The position numbers were made by a program, and so were the translations under genes. A stretch of 64,000 nucleotides of DNA from Typhlomys cinereus (lineage: Eukaryota > Chordata > Mammalia > Rodentia > Platacanthomyidae), in contig JALPQD010000390.1 of NCBI GenBank assembly GCA_023101885.1, positions 1,599,257-1,663,256 of the forward strand. The letters are read 5' to 3'. Under the pieces are notes generated by a model, which made no database searches, was not told the DNA's origin, and saw nothing but the letters and a program-made list of their open reading frames with translations. This document shows positions 24,910-37,330 of the stretch, one piece after another; within the stretch, counting starts at the first letter, position 1, and each line of letters starts with the position of its first letter.

Positions 24910-25857
24910 TCATGTTAGATTCCTGGAATCCACTTTTCTTTTCATGACTCTAATGAAAGCACCTTTGACTTCTTTGTTTCTAAGACTATAAATGAATGGG
25001 TTCAGCATGGGAATCACAATCGTGTAAAACACAGAAGCTACCTGATCCTTTCCTAAGGAGTAGGACTTACTTGGTTTCAAATAAGTAAAGATCAGAGTAC
25101 CATAAAAGACAGTGACTCCCAAAAGGTGAGAGGCACAAGTGGAGAAGGCTTTTTGCTTTCCTGATGAGGAACTGATTTTCAAAACTGAGGAAAGAATAAA
25201 CGTATAGGATAAAAATATCATGATAAGAGACACCATCAGGGTGAAACCAGCAAAAATGCATATCACAACTTCAATGGCTTGGGTATCATTACAGGACAGT
25301 GCTAAAAGTGGGGATGAATCACAAAAAAAGTGATGGATATAGTTGGAGTTACAGAACTTCAATGTACTCATAGAAATCATAAGGGCAGAGGAATCCACAG
25401 CTCCAAGCATGTATGACCCAGTGAGGAGGCTGCAGCAGAATTTTGTGGACATGATAACTGAATAGTGCAGAGGATTGCAGATAGCTACGTAGCGGTCATA
25501 AGCCATTGAAGAAAGAAGAAAACATTCAGCACTTGCCAGGAGAAGAAAAAAGTTCATCTGTGTGAAGCATCCCACGAAGGAGATGTTCTTAGTCGAAGTT
25601 AACAAGGTCTGTATAGTTTTAGGTGTGATGACAGTTGAGTAACTAAGATCAATGAATGAGAGGTGGGAGAGAAAAAAATACATTGGAGTATGAATGTAGT
25701 TATCTAGATGAATGATAGGCATCATGCCTGTGTTCTCCGTAACAGTAATCAGGTATATCAGCAGAAACAACACAGAGAGAACCAGCTAGATCTCCTTGGA
25801 ATCTGTCAGTCCCATCAGGATGAAGTCAGGCATATTTGTGAAATTCCAGGTTTTCAT
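24910..25857 (-). pseudogene. OR8H: Olfactory receptor, OR8H type, full length with one nonsense codon
   Basis: An odorant-receptor gene on the minus strand. The start is ATG at 25857 (MKTWNFTNMPDFILMGLTDS) and the stop is at 24910, giving 316 codons. A single in-frame TAG at 25788-25786 (codon 24, in KEI*LVL) is the only break. Related ORs have Gln at this place, so CAG-to-TAG is the likely change. Downstream everything is open: [27 protein letters not shown], a Cys-rich second extracellular loop, [21 protein letters not shown] and [19 protein letters not shown]. The [16 protein letters not shown] and [20 protein letters not shown] segments point to OR8H. The usual Gly of the TM1 GN motif is Glu (TVTEN), a second unusual change. 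It may be a young pseudogene, a segregating null allele, or a sequencing error at one base. Confidence 0.9.
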
Positions 25858-28650
25858 AGTGAACTGCTAGGAAATTGAAGGTGATATTTATCTTGAATGA
25901 CTTAGAAAAGGACATGGCTTATGTGCACATCCCAGAATTTTCATAATTTATTTCACTTGTCTCAAAGTTGATAATGATTATATAGGTTTTAAGTATAAAC
26001 CATGTTTGACAACAGTAGAGATGTGTATAACATGATATTTGGATATAACATTTTTAACTAGCAATAAATGGAACTTATCCATAACTGCAAGAGAAGTAGT
26101 AGCTTTAAATGCTTTCTTATAATGACACGTTTAATATAAATAAAATATGTATTATGCCATAGATACCACTTTTATCCAGTAATTTGGGAAGATGAAAACT
26201 ATAAAGAAAGATCAATTGACTTATGAATACAGTGCCAGTGGTCTTTTGTTTACTGTGATTTTGAAAAGGTAGCTTGGTTTATAACAGCATGTGTATGACT
26301 GTGCATCCTCATTCAGGAAAAAAATTCAAATAAAATACAAATAAAAAGACTGAAACACAAATGTATCATTTTGCTTTTTGTCTGTTTGAAATACTAATTA
26401 ATAGTAACTACAGTTTCTAGGACTTTAATAGGTTGCTTTGAAGCATGCAACTCTTAATGAAGACCTATTCTTTCATGGAGATTCATAATTCTTATAAAAT
26501 ATCATTTTTGAAGTGTAATTATTATTAGAGTTTCAGGCTATATTGATTCTTTGTTTCTGTTTCCATAAAACCTGAGGCGACTGGATAACACTAAATATAT
26601 ATATATACACACATATATAGTCAATAGATTCTCTGCTTTATTTTTTCCTCACCCGAGTCCTTCCATTTTTAAGTATACTTACTGTGAACCAAACATTGCA
26701 GAATGCAGAATTGCAAAATGCCACTTCCAATATCATATAGCTGACTTTATCATCTCCCAATATTTCTTTAAAATGAAGTAACAAAATCCCTTCAAGGATC
26801 TGGAATTTTCTATACTATAACACTTATTTTTCTTGAGCTTATTGTTTTCCACTTTGGAAGCATTCATTGTGTTCCTAATTGAGAGACAAATTAAATCACA
26901 TAGAAACTTTTCTCAGGTCTTGATCAAATGTAAATTTTGTCAAGAATGTCTGACTCAGAAGAAGTCCAGGGAGAGAGTAATAAGGTGGAGTACTGGGTTC
27001 ATCAATTTTCTACTTTTATGATTCCAGGTCACTTTGTGAAAGGTCATTGAGCATCACTCAACCTCAAGTCATCCTCAGGGGCCAGTTTGCAAGTAAAACT
27101 TCTTGGCATACTTTCACAGAAAAAACTTCAAGGACTAATTCAACTATGTTTTTATTTTTTCCTCAGTAGCTGGATAATGACAAGCCTCATCCCTGTATCT
27201 TCTTTTCTGACACACTAAATTAAGTTTCATAATGAAATATGTACTAAATGTGTATAAATTTGAATTGACAATAATTATGTAAAATAAATAAATTGACAAT
27301 TGTTAATTACATAAATTTATGAAGCATAATGACCATATCATGGCATTTTTAACTAGCAGTAAATGGACAAAAATTTCAGATACTTATAATTATTTATGTT
27401 ACTGATGGCAATCTCAATGATGCAATGGTAAATTTTTAACTAAATAACCTATGTTTATAGTTTTATTTTTCAGTGATAATTTTTTTAAAAAACACAACAG
27501 TACTTGGGAAGAGAATCAAGAGGAGACTATGACTACCTAATGAGAATCAGAAATACATATTCTTTAAATCTTGCCTTAATTAATGATGAAATCAATTGTT
27601 TTGTATATGTTGAAATTATTTGTACAAGAATATGTGTTAAAACTCCAGCATTTCAGAACATAGTTTATAGGTGTGGTCATAGATATTTCTACTGTTTTAT
27701 GTATTATGTCTTTGAGGAACAATATAGGGACAATATTACTCAGTAAAGGAAACTTAGTTGATGTATATAGAAGAGGAAAATGTGTAGACTAAAAAAATGG
27801 CATCCACCTGTTTGAGAAATAGAAGTTCTTGACAGTTGCATAAAGGCTTTTGCACATATATTGCTGTAAAGGATGCTTTGTTTCCCAAGGTCAGAGAGTC
27901 TTCTTTTATTTTTTTAAACATCAACATAAGTGCTCATTACAAGTATAAACTTTTAAAATTACTTCTCTCAATTCACAATAAAGGTTCCAAAATTGGACCT
28001 TGGCTAGGTGTACAGACAGGTGTTTCTACCTACTGAGCCTATTCACTGGCCTACTATGTACTACTATGTGATTCTACTATGAAATAATGATCTTACTAGG
28101 TGAGATGAGTTTCAAATAGTTTGATTTGCAGTCCCCTCATGGCTTGTTCTATTCAACATGTGTATGTGTGAATAGAGCATTTGTATTTCTCTTGAGAAGT
28201 GTTTACACTGCTCACTGCTTCATTTTGCAATTTTTCACAAGCCCTTTTGGTTTTTCATGTTACAAGTTCTCTACATTAATCCCCATCACATGAAAGGTTA
28301 CAAACATTACCCAGTTTTTTAAACAGCTTCTTCAGTCAGCATAATAAAAATAAATTATTCCAGTGGGGTTCAATGTGGTATGCAAAACAACACCTTAAAC
28401 TCATGAACTGTTTATAAAATCGATACAGTGAAACAATATTACAGGAACAATTTAAGATTTTATTGCATAAAATAAGGCTTGGTTGTCCATTTTGTAAGGT
28501 TAAAATTTAATTATGAATAGTCTCCAGCTGTTAATAATAATTCAAATATTAACTCTCTTCATTACCTATATAAGATCTTTTGAGTATTGCCTGAATCAAA
28601 GTACAAAGCAAACATATTTGCTGTAATATGATTATCTTTTTAGCAGCTTC
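25858..28650. other. Intergenic DNA upstream of the OR8H-type locus
   Basis: AT-rich, with a short (TA)n run at about 26596-26619. At about 28010-28055 the text ttctacctactgagcctatt followed by cactggcc resembles the reverse complement of a tRNA-derived SINE head (B2/B4 type), strongly decayed. No gene seen. Confidence 0.4.
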
Positions 28651-28664
28651 TTTTATTAGAACTT

Positions 28665-28806
28665 TATTTTCTGACATGATCTTGCTGTGTATCCTTGGTG
28701 ATATAATATTTGTATTGTAGCTTTGGTTGTCCTGGAGCTAATGAAAATCCTCCTGCTCAGTGTCCTGTGTTACTCAAATACAAATACATACCACCAGACC
28801 TAGCTT
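28665..28806 (-). repeat. Old B1-like SINE
   Basis: Reverse complement of a 7SL-derived B1: ttggttgtcctggagctaat, atcctcctgctcagtgtcct and accaccagacctagct follow the order of B1 (gtcctggaact ... cctgcctc ... ccaccacgcccggc). Divergence is high, so it is an old insertion. Confidence 0.6.
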
Positions 28807-29156
28807 AACCAGACTCGTTTTGAAGCAAGGATACTCTTCTCCCATGTTATTCAGTCATTTTAGTAATTGTGTTTACATTATGTAGCATTTTGACATGAAA
28901 ACACTAAGCAGAATGTATCTTTACTATCTTACCATCATCTTATATGAAGGATCTGATCTAATAACCTGAATTCTACCACTGGATCTCAAATAAAAGTAAA
29001 AGTAAAGAACCCACCACACAAACTTTATATCTTTCTTTCATACACACTGTGGCACATGGACCAACAAATACATCCCAAACAATACAAATGACAGAACAAA
29101 AGCAACTCAGAGTGTTTTTGCTGACATGTGAAAATTCTAATCTTTAAAACAGCTTT
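28807..29156. other. Intergenic DNA
   Basis: Nothing recognisable up to the left target-site duplication of the next L1. Confidence 0.4.
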
Positions 29157-29173
29157 AGAAAGTGCAGAATTTA

Positions 29174-29982
29174 TATAGAGTCTCTGAAGTTCTGGATAGT
29201 GGTTCGTTGATTTTCTTTTGCAGTTTTGTTGCTCCTGTAATGCCCTTCACTCCATCGTGATGGGCACTGTATGTCACCCCCTGGCCAGAGACAGAAAGCT
29301 GTTAAACTGGAGTCTTATTATAAGAGCACATTCAAGGGTAGATGTATACTTATACCCAAAATTGGAAACACAGGGTCATATGGCCTTAGGCAATGGGAGG
29401 GGTCAATCACCCATTTGCAAAATGGTTACTTTTTAATCTGCCGGACTATATGCACCTAGAACTAGGCCAGACTAATCTCTCCCCATCCTGAAGCTCAGGG
29501 ACATTTGCGGAAGAGGGGGCGGTAAGAGTGTAAGAGCAAAAGGATGGGAGGAGCAATGATTTGCAAGATACTCCACACAAGTTAGGGCCGAAGCAATCAT
29601 AATTGGATATTGTATGCCTGGCGCAATGTCCAATACACTATTGACCTCACAAAGTCTATCATCTGCTAAAGGCACCAAGATCCTTGGAGGCAAGGGATTG
29701 ACAGCCACAGTAGTGTTCCTATGCTTAAGGGGAACACAGGAAGGGGTTCAGGGAAATGCCACTGGGTCCTTGTACGTCATCGGAGAGGAGGGCCCAGAGG
29801 AGAGTCAGGCATGCACAAGAAAGGACTCTGGGAATTGGGGCGGGAGGCACGGGGGGATGGGACGGGAGGGGTGAGGGGAGGGGTAGCAGGGGTTTGGGGG
29901 GAGGAGGAGGAAGGGAGGGAACGGGTGTACCTATTAATTTTGTATGAGCTGAAATAATAATAAAAATGTATTATATAAAAAA
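29174..29982 (+). mobile_element. Truncated L1 with inverted 5' part (twin priming)
   Basis: The left part (29174-29452) is L1 3' UTR in minus orientation and matches about 2386-2668 of the full-length copy. The right part (29453-29982) is the terminal 3' UTR in plus orientation, with the polypurine tract (29860-29930) and A-rich tail. A 17-bp duplication with one mismatch, AGAAAGTGCAGAATTTA and AGAAAGTGGAGAATTTA, lies at 29157-29173 and 29983-29999. This is the known product of two priming events on the same L1 RNA. Confidence 0.92.
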
Positions 29983-29999
29983 AGAAAGTGGAGAATTTA

Positions 30000-30690
30000 A
30001 TGCTTTTTTAAATATAAACTAATTAATTGGAAGTTTAGCGTTTGTAAAAATAAAAGTTAAATTATGAATTACTGAAGACTTTATTCCTGTTTTAGATTTT
30101 CTGAAAGAAATGTAGAAAAAATGCTCCATATAATTTTACATGAACCATCAACATAAATTTCAAAAATAAGTAAATGTAGAATCTTGTCAAAAAAGTCAGG
30201 AATAATTTTTATAAAATTAGAGTAACAAAAGTTGAGAACATGAAATTATCAAATCTAAAATATAATCATTCAAACTGAAATAAAAAGATATATAAATATG
30301 TTTGATGACATGAAGAAAATGTAAATGTGTGACCAAATTTTTGTTTTGAGCAAAACAATATGTCAATCATTTCATTCATTAATTTTTTAAACATATGAAG
30401 ACTAAATAATCATATAAGAAATACCATCATATCATGTATGTCCATGAATGTGATGGCTAAAGAATGTTCACCAAGTTTTCACATAAGGAGTACCACTGCT
30501 TATTTAGCATGACCACCTTACAGGTACACTAGGATGAAAGCAATACCAGAGGAAAGAATAAAACCACATTATCTGAGGGACAGAGCAAATGGCAAAAACA
30601 GAAAAAGCATATATAACACAGGATGTGAATTTTTCTTGTATATGCGTGTAAAATAATATTTTGTAATTAGAGATTCCGAAGAACATACAC
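30000..30690. other. Intergenic AT-rich DNA
   Basis: No gene or named repeat. Confidence 0.4.
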
Positions 30691-31289
30691 ATGAAAAGTT
30701 CGAAAGAGATCTGTAAGGCCCATTTCTTTAAGGGTTTGATTAAGTTCCAAAGAGTCCCTGTTAAGCTTTTGACCTGTTGATCTATCCCATGTTGAGAGGG
30801 CGGTGTTGAAATCCCCAAGAATTATTGTTTGGGGGTTGATTTCTCCCTTTAGATGCTATAGGATTTTCTTAATGAATGTGGAGGGGCCCATATTGGATGC
30901 ATATGTGTTTAGTATTGTGAAGTCTTCCTGATGAATTGTACCTGTGACTAAAATGTATCCATCTGTGTCTCTTATGATTTTTTGGGTTTGAAGTCCACGT
31001 TGTCCAACAGCATAATGGCTACCACTGCCTGTTTCCTAGTTCCATTAGCTTGCAGAATTTTGGACCAGCCTTTCACTTTTAGGATGTGCCTATCTTTTGT
31101 GGTGAGATGAGTTTCCTGAAGGCAGCAGATTGATGGGTTGTGATTTTTAATCCAAGTTTGTAATCTGTGTCTCTTAATCGGTGAGTTAAGCCCATTGACA
31201 TTTAATGTTATAAAGGAGAAATTATTTTAATTCTGGACATTTTTTGTTTAGTGGATTTTGTAAGCTTATTGTTTTACATTTATATTTTT

Positions 31290-32355
31290 GTGGTATTATA
31301 CTTTCCTTCTGTCCTCCTGGATACGCTTGTTCTTTTCTTCAAGTTTGTGTATCATTTCTAGGATTTTTTGAAGGCCTGGTTTGGTAGACATGTATCCCTT
31401 CAAGTTGTCTTTGTGCTGGAAAATTTTTCTTTCTCCCTCGATCATAACATATAATTTGTCCAGGTATATCAGTCTGGGTTGGCATTTTTGCTCATTTAAT
31501 ACTTGAAGTACGTCTCTCTAAGCTCTTCTTGCTTTTATTGTTTCCATTGAGAAGTCATTTGTTATTTTAATAGGTTAACCTTTAAAAGTGACTTGCTTTT
31601 CTTCTTTTGAAGCTCTCAGCACCTTTTCTTTGTCTTGAATGTGGAGTGTTTTGACTATGATTTGCCGTGGCAATTTTCTATTTTGGTCATATCTGTTTGG
31701 AGCGTGAAATGCCTCTTGTATTTGGATGGGCCTCTCATTCTTCAGTTGAGGGAAGTTTTCATTTATGATAATTTGAAAAATTTCCTTAGGTGTGGTATTT
31801 TGAGATTCTTGCTCTGGTATTCCATGAATGCACATGTTAGGCTTCTTCAGGGTGTCCCATATCTCTTGAATGTTCCTCTCAAGTATCTTTTTGGCTTTAA
31901 CAATCTCTTCCATTGAGCTGGTTAATTCCCCCACTTTGTCTTCAAGATCTGAAATTCTATTTTTTGCTTAGTTAGTTCTGCTGATAAGACTCTCTGTTGA
32001 GCTTTGGGTTGAAGATAGCTTGTCTTTTAGTGCAGTTTTAAACTCTGCGTGAGTCTGTTTTAACTGCTCTATGCCTATTTTTGTTTCTTGAACTGTTTTT
32101 CTCAACTCCTCCAAATGCCTGTTGTGTTACTGTTCAAAGTGGTTGATTCTGTTGTTTAACTCCTCTTGGATTTCCTCTTTCATAGTATTAATCATGGTAA
32201 TGATTATACTTTGAAAGTCGTTGTCTTGGGTCTGGCTTTCTTGGCTGTTTTCTGTGAATTTGATCTGGTTGGAATCCATCCTTAAGGGGTTAATTCTTTC
32301 AGTGGGAGATTGGTCTTCTTGGGTTTTGTTTCTCATGGATCTGCACTTTGACTTT
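31290..32355 (-). pseudogene. L1 ORF1 in the inverted block, disrupted
   Basis: Coiled-coil and RRM portions are readable (TMKEEIQEELNNRINHF at 32127-32336; EIWDTLKKPNMCIHGI and KTLHIQDKEKVLRAS at 31575-31934), separated by stops. The expected ATG has become ACG (MPKSK start lost). Non-functional. Confidence 0.8.
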
Positions 32356-32859
32356 GGCGTTGTTTTGTCTTCTAGGGCTTTTCAGTTTCTGTGTGTTTTT
32401 GACTGATTTAATTGGTATTCCTACACTTGGGCAGTTATTACTAGTGCTTGCCTTGGGGTTGGGTATGTTTGTCTTTTGTTATTGTTCTTTCCTAGTTGAG
32501 GCTGTTGGGTTGTTAGTACATCAATTAAGTCAGGTTAAGTAGACAAGGAGTGAATATTAGTATAATTGTGCACTTTTACGATGTAGTATCTTGGTGATAT
32601 GTGAGGGTGAGTGGTATGATCCCTGGAGTTGTGTTTTTGGGGTGGCTTTATGGAAAAGTTAATCTATAGTGATTAATATTAGAAAGGAACAGTAAGGTGA
32701 AAAAAAGGAGGTTTACTTATCTTTGGGCTGGATGTGAAGAATCTCTCCCATGTGATAGGATGATTGTAGAGGTTTACAGATGTATGGCCTTTGACCCTTA
32801 GAACTTGAATTTTCTTTGGACTCTATTGAATTCTGAGTAGCAGTGTGTCTTCTGTAGAC

Positions 32860-33350
32860 CACATGCGTGGGTCCCCGGTGGGCTAGACAGGCAAAGGGGC
32901 TGATGTTGATGGCAGAATTCTTCACCTGGGGCCTGGGACTTGGCTTAGTGCCCCACCAAAGCTCAAGGATGGAGGAAAGCCAGCATGTCCTCTCCAGTTG
33001 GGCAGACAGGCAGGCGGGAGGGAGAAAGGGGCCTGGGGCCTGGGGCCTGGGGCGTGGCCCAGGTCAAAACCGGACTCGGGGCGACCTGGGCATGGCTGGG
33101 CGGGGACTCACCTGGGGGCCTGGCAGAGTGGGAAGCGGGTGGCACAGTCGAGTGGACAAAGGGGGCGCGGGAGGGAGAAGGGGTCCTGGGGTCCCGGGGT
33201 ATGGCACAGGCCAAAGCCCGAGGCAGCCTGGTTGCCGCCAGGATGCGGGGTGACCTGGGTGACGCAGGGCGGGTCTGGGCGGGGACTCACCTGGGGGTCT
33301 GGCTGAGCAGGCAGCAAGGTCTGGCGGACAAAGGCGGTGCAGGAGGGAGA
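32860..33350 (-). repeat. L1 5' UTR made of tandem GC-rich units
   Basis: GC-rich sequence with three diverged units. The phrase ggcggggactcacctggggg occurs at about 33098 and again at about 33277 (179 bp apart), and ggagggagaa occurs near 33017, 33170 and 33342. Tandem 5' UTR monomers act as the promoter in some rodent L1 families (established for mouse). Here the last unit ends at the inversion junction. Confidence 0.6.
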
Positions 33351-34481
33351 AGCAGAAAAAATTATTTTGAGCGAAGTATCCCAGACACAGAAAATTAAGT
33401 GCTGTATGTACTCCCTAATAGGTTGATCCTAGTACCAAACTCACTTAGAGACACACTCAAGGATGAATCTCTATAATACCTACAGTAATTGCAAAGATTG
33501 TAAGCAGGAGGGAAGGGGACTGAGGGTCCCACCAGAAACAAGGAGCAAGCGGATCACGTTACAGCACAGAAAATAAGTCACCGTGAAGGCCTGCAAGTAA
33601 GTAGACATCTGGTTAAGTTCACAGACTTTCCTTCCTGATCATTTGCAACTGATGGGGTATGATCTCACCAGAAGGGAGAGTATATAATCTGGCAGACAGA
33701 AAGAAAGTAACCATTTTGCAATGGGAATCTGACCCCCCCCCCTCACGCCGGTCTCCTATTTTTATTCCATCTGCCTTTGAATATACTCTTTTATTCAGAC
33801 TCTATTTTAACAGCTTTTTATCTCTGGCCAGGGGGTGATATCCAATACTCATCAGGATGGAGCCAAGGGTATTGCAGGAGCAGCAAAACTGAAAAAAAAA
33901 ATCAACAAACCATAATTCAGACTATCTGAGACTCAACCATGTGGAACCAGGGCAGCCTAATCTCTCCCCATTCTGAAGCTCAGGGAAATTTGTGGAAGAG
34001 GGGGTGGTAAGATTGTAAGAGCACAAGGATGTGGAGGAGTAATGATATGCAAGATACTCCACACAAGTTAAGTCCGAAGCAATCATAATAGGACTTTGCA
34101 TGACTTGCGCAATGACAAATGACCTTCAAAGTCTAGCATGGACTAAAGGCTCTAGGATCCTTAGAAGCTAGGGATTAACAGCCACAATAGTGTTCCTATA
34201 CTTACAGGAACACAAGAAAGAGTTTTAGGAAATGCCACTGAGTCCTTACATCTCATCAAAGAGGAGTGCCCAGAGGAAAGTTTGACATACACATTAAAGG
34301 ATGCTCCAGGAATGGTGGGAGGAGGCACTGAGAGATAGGGGGGGGGAAGGTAAAAAGGGGAGAGGGAGAGAGGGGGTCCAGGTAAGGGTGGAGGGAGGGA
34401 GGGTACTGTTGTACCTATTAAGTTTTTATGAGTGGAAATAAATAAATAGATAAATTATTAAAAAATAAATTAAAAAGAAGA

Positions 34482-36068
34482 TCAAAGCAATTATTTTGGA
34501 TTAAATCATGCTAAAATAACTCCACATTAATTTATAAACTGTGATAGATTTAGTGATTCTTCCCATATTCAATCTACAGTAAATTCAATGGAACATGCTT
34601 CATGTTATGATTTTTTCTGTTATCACTTAATATCCTAGAGCTAATTTTTTTATAAGTTTGACATTGTAAATCACAAACCTGTACAGACCGGCATATTACC
34701 TTAGGTCTACTTTTTCCATAACGCAATAGGTCATTTTTGTCTTTTTACAAATATTTTCAGTACTTTTTCTCTTGAACACTGCCATTCTACTACTTTGTGC
34801 AAAGGCACAAAGCTAAATTAAAAGTTTTATTAAATATAACTAAGTCAATATTATAGAACTTTCAAAATATTTGAAATTATCTTTAGAAAAATATTAATAT
34901 TCCTGATCTTTTGTAAATCAGATTTGAATAACAGTTTTTAAAGCTCTAAATATGCAGGAGTTAATAATATATCACTAAGTTTGCAAATTATGAGAACAAA
35001 CTAAAATCCATTTTCAAAGCGTTTGCTGGAGGATTGAATATGCATGCTTGTTATAATATGTCATCCTACAGACATTTTCACATATAATAATTACAAAGGA
35101 AACAAGACCCAGTGGCTCTGTATCTTTCCCATTGTTCATTGATTATGGGATACTTATCACCTCTTTTGTATGTCCTCTATTATAATATGATTTTATTCTA
35201 TTGCTAGACTTTGCCCCCTGGGATAATGATGCAATGATGCAAAAGATGAGTCTCATTATATTTGAACATTTAAATCCAGTGAAACTACAGAACTAATATG
35301 ATAAGAATTAACCTGAAGTATCTACTAGGTTATGTAACTAGCATATCTTTTATATTACATTCTGCTTGCAAAATCAAAATATAAGAACCTGGATTGTCAA
35401 ATAGAACATAAATTCCTTACCCTATGTTGTTAGATTTATGATTTTTCCTCTTTGAAACTAATTTCATCCACCAGAAAAATAAAAGCATACTTACAACAAG
35501 AAATATTATTACTTACTTAAACAAAAAATAAATATTTTCAAACTAGGAATGGATCTTGAGTAGTAGAACATATGCATGGCAAGCTCAAGAGTCTTTGCAG
35601 AATACTTATAGTCATCATTTAGTTCTGTCACTCAAGATTACCAAACATACGTTAATCAGATAAAATGGTACTATAGATATGTAATCTATATATAATATAT
35701 ATGTACATAATCTACATAAATGTAGACATTTACTATGTCTTCATCCATACATAGCATCAATATTGCTGTAGATCTGATAAATAAAGACTATCTAACACTG
35801 TTTTACAAAATGTTCATTTCAATTGTTTCAGATACTGTATTAGGGCTTCTAGACAAGAAACAACTTATTCATGAGGAATTTTCCCATATTGGTGAAAGCA
35901 TTTTTAGTTTGAGGCAGTGATAATTTTCAAAAACATAAGTATATTCATGTATTTCAGAGCTTATTATGTAAGTCATTAAATAAGTGAGAGACATAAAAAT
36001 TGGTCGAGACACAAAAGCAAGAAATTGGACAAGCATAATGCTATTGCAAAATAAGACACATTTCAAAA
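34482..36068. other. Intergenic AT-rich DNA
   Basis: No gene or named repeat. A (TA)n-like run is present at 35685-35705. Confidence 0.4.
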
Positions 36069-36076
36069 TCATGATT

Positions 36077-36361
36077 GCTATACTAAAGGGGAGCACAAGA
36101 AAGGGCTCTGAGCAATGCCACTGAGTCCTTACACCTCATTAGATTGGAGGATGTAGAGGGAAGTTTGACCTTCACACTTCAGGGAATGGGAGGGGGGAAG
36201 AAGGGAGCACTGGGAGAAAGGGAGGGAGGGGCGTGAAAAGAAGGGGAATGGAGGTATGGGTGCAAGGGGGAGTGGGGATGGTTGAAGGGAGGGAGGGGAC
36301 CAGGGTACCTATTAACTTTGTTTGATCGGAAAAAAATAAATAAACACAATAGGAAAAAAAG
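36077..36361 (+). repeat. Truncated L1 3' end
   Basis: Plus-strand L1 3' UTR beginning at ctatactaaaggggagcac, with a polypurine tract (36185-36300), the ggtacctattaactttgttt end and an A-rich tail. A short duplication, tcatgatt, lies at 36069-36076 and 36362-36369. Confidence 0.8.
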
Positions 36362-36369
36362 TCATGATT

Positions 36370-37069
36370 TGTTAAAACTCCATGATAAAGAGAATCGTCA
36401 ATATACGAATGAAATTTAAGGAAACAATGAATTATTTTTTTCTTAGCGATTTGATTTTGTTATTCATGTATAAATGTGTGGTGGTGCTGGTGGTGATGTG
36501 TATATGTGTGTATGAATGTTTGCATATGTGGATGTATGGAAATCAAAGGATTTATGCGCACATATGTGTATATGCATACAGAGATCAGGAATGACATTTT
36601 GGATCTTTCTTGATGCCTCTCCACATCAACTGTAGAGGTAAGGTTCTTACTGAATCTGGAGTTCACTAGTTCTGATAATTTAGCTAGCCAATTTACCTCA
36701 GGGATTCTCTCATCCCTACTTCCCAAAGTAGAGCACTGGAGTTGGTGCACTCTCAAGTCTATCAGATCACAGAGATTACTGTCATTTATGTCAAAGTGCA
36801 CTGGAAACATACAGTGATAATATATGGGAAAGTTTACTCTATTTTCTTAGTCCATTACAATCTACAAATAATCCACTCTCTTGATCATTTTTGCATTAAG
36901 TCAAGTCTTGAAAGGAGATGATATGGATATCCCACTTTTAGTTTTATGTTTCACAATGATTGGCTCTCAGCTCCTTTGCATTTAGAATATTTTTTAAAAG
37001 ATTCTATCTTCTTCAAAAATGTGTCTTCCATTGGGAAGTGGGTCAGGACTTATTTGTCATCCAAACAAA
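36370..37069. other. Intergenic DNA
   Basis: Contains a GT-rich stretch at about 36474-36580 but no gene. Confidence 0.4.
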
Positions 37070-37272
37070 AGGAATTGAGTTTGAATCCCAGATCCCACCT
37101 AAAAATTTCAGATATGCCAGCTGCCTGCATTTCTAACCCTGCAAAGCGGAACCTGGGAAACCCCAGACCAAGCAATAAGGAGGTAGAGCAACCCAGGGAT
37201 GGTTCCGATGTCATCTTTGAACTTTTACGGGAACATACTCAAGCACCCTCTTGTACACATATCCCCATACAT

Positions 37273-37323
<51 letters not shown>

Positions 37324-37330
37324 TTTAAAT
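37070..37330 (+). repeat. Possible old tRNA-derived SINE ending in an AC microsatellite
   Basis: The text gaattgagtttgaatcccag (37070-37089) resembles a pol III box B in its tRNA context. About 180 bp of moderately GC-rich sequence follows, then a (CA)n run (about 37275-37322). The box A side is not clear. It could be an older relative of the B2-like SINE. Confidence 0.4.

Larger units (their letters stand above)
30691..34481 (+). mobile_element. L1 with a 2.7-kb inverted 5' part
   Basis: The left part (30691-33350) is in minus orientation: the endonuclease part of ORF2 (30691-31280), broken ORF1 (about 31290-32355) and a long GC-rich 5' UTR (about 32360-33350). At about 33351 the orientation switches. 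The rest (to 34481) is the ORF2 end and 3' UTR in plus orientation with polypurine tract and A-rich tail. About 3.2 kb of ORF2 that should lie between the two parts is missing. The structure fits twin priming. I found no convincing target-site duplication, so a later inversion is possible. Confidence 0.75.

Noticed and set aside
32867..33398. Long open frames on both strands in GC-rich DNA (up to 137 residues)
   Set aside because: They lie in the L1 5' UTR. GC-rich sequence lacks stop codons by chance and the predicted proteins are low-complexity Gly/Ala/Trp-rich with no domain.
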